Of a DNA stretch of 64,000 nt, positions 60,533-64,000 are shown in pieces. The stretch comes from Arthrobacter sp. MYb214 (GTDB lineage Bacteria; Actinomycetota; Actinomycetes; Actinomycetales; Micrococcaceae): assembly GCF_002979865.1 (NCBI RefSeq), contig NZ_PCPZ01000002.1, forward strand, positions 186,001 to 250,000, given 5' to 3'. A model generated the notes under the pieces. It ran no database searches and was not told the DNA's origin. It was given only the letters and a program-made list of their open reading frames with translations. A program made the translations under genes and the position numbers. Position 1 is the stretch's first letter. Each line of letters begins with the position of its first letter.

Positions 60533-62374
60533 TTACTGGCGGTAGAGGGCTTCCACGCGGCCTTCGAATTCTTCGAGAACGCTCTGGCGCTTGAGCTTCA
60601 ACGAGTTGGTCAGGTGCCCGGAAGCTTCGGTGAATTCCTCTTCCAGGACCACGAACTTGCGAATGGACTCAGCCTTGGAGACGGTCAAGTTAGCGGTATC
60701 CACGTAGCTCTGGACCTCGGCGATCACTGCTGGGTTGATGGCCGCCTCAGCCAGGGTCATGGATTCAAGCCCCTTGGCCTTGGCCCACAGCACCAGTTCT
60801 TCGGGATCGAGGGTCATCATGGCCGTAATGAATGGGCGCTGTTCGCCAGCCAGTACGCACTGGGAGACGATGCGTCCGGCGCGGACCATCTCTTCCAACG
60901 GGCCAGGGGAGACGTTCTTGCCGCCGGCGGTGACGATCAGTTCCTTCTTGCGGCCAGTGACCTGGAGGAATCCTCCATCATCCAGGACACCGGTATCACC
61001 AGTCTTGAAATAGCCGTCTTCATCGAAGACTTCAGCCGTGGCGGCAGGATTGTTGTGATAGCTCGCGAAAACCCCAATGCCCTTGACCAGGATTTCACCG
61101 TCATCGGCGATCCTGATGGAGGTGCCGGGAAGCGGACGTCCCACGGTGCCCACGCGGATTCGTGATGCTTGATTCACGGTGGCTGGGGCGGTGGTTTCGG
61201 TCAGGCCGTAGCCTTCGAGCAGTTCAATGCCAGCGCCGCGGAAGAAATGAGCCAAGTCCGGGTTCAATGCACTGGCTCCGGAAATCGCGTAACCGCAGTG
61301 GCCGCCAAAGACGGCCTGCAACTTCGGGTAGAGGACCTTGCTGAACAAGGCATGGCGGGCACGCAGGCCCAAGGGCATGCGAGTCTTGAGGCCACGCGTA
61401 CGCGCATCACGGATCTTGGAAACCTCGATGGCTGCCTGTTCTGCCTTGAGGAACAGCTCGGCCTTGCCGCCACGTTCGGCTGTGGCCAAAGCGGTGGTGC
61501 GAATTTTCTCGAAGACGCGCGGCACGGCCAGCAGGAAGCCGGGCTTGACCGCGGACATGTCCTCGACCAGATTGGCCATGGAACTGGAATGCGCAATCAC
61601 CGATCCGCCGTGGATGCAGGTCTGTTGGACGGCACGAGCCAATACGTGGGCCAGCGGCAGGAACATCAGCGTTCGGCGCTCTTCCCCGAGCACTTCGAGC
61701 ATATGGCCGGCCAGATTATGCGCCACCATGGCAAAGTTCGAGTGGGTCATATTGCAGCCCTTGGGACGTCCGGTGGTACCCGAGGTGTAGACCATCGTGG
61801 CCACGTCCTGGAGGGTCATGGAAGCACGGCGGGATTCGACCAGCTGCTCATCGACTTGGTTGGCAGGAACCATCAGCTGATGCAGGCCAGCGGAGGGAAT
61901 AAGCGTCTTGTCCGCCGTGTCGGAGCCTTCAAAGATGTGGGTGCGAACAGGTTCGCCCAGCTGAGCCGCCGCCTGGCGGACGTTGGCGCGCAGCTCGTGG
62001 TTTTCGGCGAAAACCACGCGCGCACCGGAGTCGCGCAGGATCCATTCGATCTGGAAGGCGCTGGAAGTTTCGTAGATGGGGACCGTCACGCCTCCGGCGA
62101 ACCACACCGCTTCCTCTGCCAAAGCCCATTCATAGCGGGTACGGGAAATAATGGCGACCTTGTCACCGGGCTGCAGCCCATCATTGATCAGCGCCATTGC
62201 CAGGCGCTTGACATCAATGAGGAAATCACCGGCACTGAGATCATGCCAGGTGCCGTCGCGCTGCACGCTGAACAGTGGTCGTTGCGCCCCACGTGCTACG
62301 CGATCAAGGAGTAGGCTCGTCGTGTTTACTTCTGGTGCTAGATCAGTGAGTAGCTCGACGGTTACTTCTTGCAT
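60533..62374 (-). CDS. fadD: Long-chain fatty-acid--CoA ligase (AMP-binding, FadD15-like)
   Basis: 613 residues. Activates fatty acids through an acyl-AMP intermediate. P-loop TMVYTSGTTGRPKGCNMTHS, VLARAVQQTCIHGGSVIAHS, SGASALNPDLAHFF, LEGYGLTETTAPATVNQ, FKTGDTGVLDDGGFLQVTGRKKELIVTAGGKN (in part: GDTGVLDDGGFLQVTGRKKE) and the C-terminal Lys region LTNSLKLKRQSVLEEF. Full two-domain architecture. ATG 62374 has AAAGGA 10 nt upstream. Lies just downstream of the PMT gene on the same strand, gap 78 bp. Confidence 0.9.
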   Translation of the reverse strand: MQEVTVELLTDLAPEVNTTSLLLDRVARGAQRPLFSVQRDGTWHDLSAGDFLIDVKRLAMALINDGLQPGDKVAIISRTRYEWALAEEAVWFAGGVTVPIYETSSAFQIEWILRDSGARVVFAENHELRANVRQAAAQLGEPVRTHIFEGSDTADKTLIPSAGLHQLMVPANQVDEQLVESRRASMTLQDVATMVYTSGTTGRPKGCNMTHSNFAMVAHNLAGHMLEVLGEERRTLMFLPLAHVLARAVQQTCIHGGSVIAHSSSMANLVEDMSAVKPGFLLAVPRVFEKIRTTALATAERGGKAELFLKAEQAAIEVSKIRDARTRGLKTRMPLGLRARHALFSKVLYPKLQAVFGGHCGYAISGASALNPDLAHFFRGAGIELLEGYGLTETTAPATVNQASRIRVGTVGRPLPGTSIRIADDGEILVKGIGVFASYHNNPAATAEVFDEDGYFKTGDTGVLDDGGFLQVTGRKKELIVTAGGKNVSPGPLEEMVRAGRIVSQCVLAGEQRPFITAMMTLDPEELVLWAKAKGLESMTLAEAAINPAVIAEVQSYVDTANLTVSKAESIRKFVVLEEEFTEASGHLTNSLKLKRQSVLEEFEGRVEALYRQ

Positions 62375-62452
62375 TGAAGAATTGTCCTTTGGGATTCGAT
62401 GGTCGTCTTAGTGGCCTATTTCATGGAAGCAGGTGGCCAAGCCACGGGCAGC

Positions 62453-64000
62453 CTAGCCCCAGCTGGGGAGCCACACGTGCAAGCGCCAGTAGTCATCCGC
62501 GATCATTTCCCCACTCCATATCGGCCAGAAAAAGGCCGACGTGACTAGGAATAACGCCATGAATATGGTGAGTACGATGATGCGTGATCGGTGCGCGGCA
62601 CTGGAATTAGGGTCGCGTGGAATGAACCTGCCAATCATATACGTCAACGCGAGCACCATGAACGGAACCAGTGGCAGGGTGTAGAAGAAGAACATTGTGC
62701 GTTCTGGGTACATCAGCCACGGCAGGAACCCGGCCGCCACCGATGAGAGGATCGCTCCGGCGCGCCAATCACGGGCGCCAATCCACCACAGAATCAGCAA
62801 GAACATGCTGATGGTGCAGGCCCACCACATCAACGGGTTAGGCAGGTCGGTAATAACCTCGGTGCAACGCTCCAGCCCGCAGCCGTTGGCGCCCTTGTCG
62901 TAGCCTTCGAAGTAGAACAGCACTGGACGTCCGGCGAAGGGCCACGTCCACGGCGAGGATTGCCAGCCATGCTCGGAGTCGAGCCCGGTATGGAATTCGT
63001 AGCCAGCCTGGTGATAATGCCACAAGGAACGCAACGGCGAGGGCAGCCAGCTAATGCCTTCGCCGGGATTCTCCTCGGCCCAATGGCGGTATCGGCCGCC
63101 CTGGGTGATCAGCCACCCGGTCCACGTGGACAAATAGGTCAGCAGCACCAGCGGCAGCATGGTGAAGAAGGAATAGATTCCGTCGCGGATGAATGCCGCC
63201 GACTGCCACTTGTGAACTCCTGCGGTGCGCCGCGCACCAAAGTCCCAAAGCACCGCCATGAGGCAGAATACAGCTACGAAGGACAGCGCCGACCATTTAA
63301 TGCCAACTGCGCCACCGAGCATGATCGCTGCGATCAGCCGCCATGGGCGCCACCAGAGCATAGGGCCATGAACGAGCAGGAAGTCATCTGGCCGGTTACC
63401 CTCGGGCACTGAAAGCTTCCGGGCAAGCACGGTTCTGCCATGTATCCGGTCTTTGAGCAGGGCATAAAACGCGGCAATCACAAAGAACATCAAGAAGATG
63501 TCCAGCAACGCGGTGCGCGACATGACTATGGAATGGCCGTCGATGGCCATGAGCAAACCGGCGATGCCGGCAAGGACGTGGGAACCGAAGAGCAAGCGGG
63601 CGCACAGAGTGACTAGCAGGACCGAGAGGGTGCCGACGAGCGCTGTGGAAAAACGCCAGCCGAAGCCATTGAAATCACCGAAGAGGAGCATGCCCACGCC
63701 GATCAACCACTTGCCCAGCGGCGGGTGGACGACAAAAGAAGCTTCAGCTTCCAGCTGCGGGTCGCCCGCGATGAACTTCCCGTCGCTGTCGTCAGCCCAT
63801 TCGCGCTCGTATCCGCTTTGCAGCATCGCGAAAGCGTCCTTGACGTAATAGGTTTCATCAAAGATCAGCAGGTGCGGGTGCGCCAGGTTGACGAAGCGCA
63901 AGAGGCCGGCAATCAGTGTCACGACCAGCGGAATGATCCATATCAGCGGGCCGCTGGGAGCCACCACAGGCAGGAGCCGCTGTTTCAGGCTCTCGAAAGT
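62453..64000 (-). CDS. PMT-family polyprenyl-phosphate-mannose protein mannosyltransferase (partial, N-terminus off window)
   Basis: Reading leftward from the window edge; at least 515 residues visible, open to base 64000, so the true start lies beyond. GT39-type enzyme: HLLIFDETYYVKDAFAML carries the acidic pair in the first outside loop, SFVVHPPLGKWLIGVG and GHSIVMSRTALLDIFLMF follow, with about 10 helices and a C-terminal end YWRLHVWLPSWG. Transfers mannose from polyprenyl-phosphate-mannose to Ser/Thr of exported proteins in actinobacteria. Depends on the GDP-mannose supply made by manA/manC. Confidence 0.9.
   Translation of the reverse strand, partial: TFESLKQRLLPVVAPSGPLIWIIPLVVTLIAGLLRFVNLAHPHLLIFDETYYVKDAFAMLQSGYEREWADDSDGKFIAGDPQLEAEASFVVHPPLGKWLIGVGMLLFGDFNGFGWRFSTALVGTLSVLLVTLCARLLFGSHVLAGIAGLLMAIDGHSIVMSRTALLDIFLMFFVIAAFYALLKDRIHGRTVLARKLSVPEGNRPDDFLLVHGPMLWWRPWRLIAAIMLGGAVGIKWSALSFVAVFCLMAVLWDFGARRTAGVHKWQSAAFIRDGIYSFFTMLPLVLLTYLSTWTGWLITQGGRYRHWAEENPGEGISWLPSPLRSLWHYHQAGYEFHTGLDSEHGWQSSPWTWPFAGRPVLFYFEGYDKGANGCGLERCTEVITDLPNPLMWWACTISMFLLILWWIGARDWRAGAILSSVAAGFLPWLMYPERTMFFFYTLPLVPFMVLALTYMIGRFIPRDPNSSAAHRSRIIVLTIFMALFLVTSAFFWPIWSGEMIADDYWRLHVWLPSWG

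Overview
This window is about 64 kb of core chromosome from a high-GC actinobacterium. The best fit is a Micrococcaceae member (Arthrobacter/Glutamicibacter-like). I infer this from gene content: a mycothiol S-conjugate amidase, a WhiB protein, DUF501/DUF3499/DUF4245/DUF4307/DUF5719/TIGR03089 families, an eno-FtsB-DUF501-ppx run, a PIN-PhoH protein, and many GTG/TTG starts. No species call is possible from sequence alone. I see no prophage, insertion sequence, CRISPR array, plasmid function or rRNA; the only RNA gene found is one tRNA-Leu(UAA).

Layout. 1-660 is the start of a leftward sdhCD operon (succinate dehydrogenase anchors). 939-3397 carries manC and an M20 amidohydrolase. 3685-10760 is a nucleoside-salvage block: BMP-family nucleoside-binding lipoprotein, ABC ATPase, two permeases, cytidine deaminase and pyrimidine-nucleoside phosphorylase, followed after dedA by adenosine deaminase at 11984. 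13265-21098 holds an aldehyde dehydrogenase, mazG, enolase, a FtsB/DivIC-like septum protein, DUF501, a Ppx/GppA phosphatase and a membrane-anchored subtilase. 21289-28991 holds NDH-2, tRNA-Leu, a Bax-inhibitor-like protein, an APC permease, an AI-2E-type membrane protein, threonine deaminase and greA. 29281-35732 holds DUF4307, mca, a small membrane protein, a YyaL-type thioredoxin-domain protein, a cis-prenyltransferase and PhoH. 35729-44970 holds an unknown protein, a prepilin peptidase, NUDIX, GNAT, membrane dipeptidase, fumC, beta-carbonic anhydrase, DUF4245, glpX and manA. 45037-49916 holds an LCP cell-wall ligase, purE, purK, GtrA and TIGR03089. 50205-64000 holds whiB, a giant GT2 glycosyltransferase, DUF5719, CtaA/COX15, a degenerate zincin, DUF3499, a TIGR01906 membrane protein, a long-chain acyl-CoA ligase and a partial PMT-family mannosyltransferase.

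How they work together. Respiration and central carbon (sdh, ndh, fumC, eno, glpX, CtaA) are interleaved with mannose supply (manA, manC) and enzymes that build the envelope (PMT, GT2, GtrA, LCP, cis-prenyltransferase). The nucleoside block forms a coherent import-and-degradation route.

The strongest non-gene signals are regulatory. About 15 genes have a TANNNT -10 hexamer placed 6-8 nt before the start codon, which implies leaderless mRNAs. CRP/GlxR-type palindromes lie upstream of sdhC and exactly over the ndh -35. Perfect 24-bp hairpins separate two convergent gene pairs. The large glycosyltransferase seems to have no conventional start codon and may begin at an ATT overlapping the whiB stop. 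I did not find a wholly new multigene system. The most under-described module is whiB-GT2-DUF5719.
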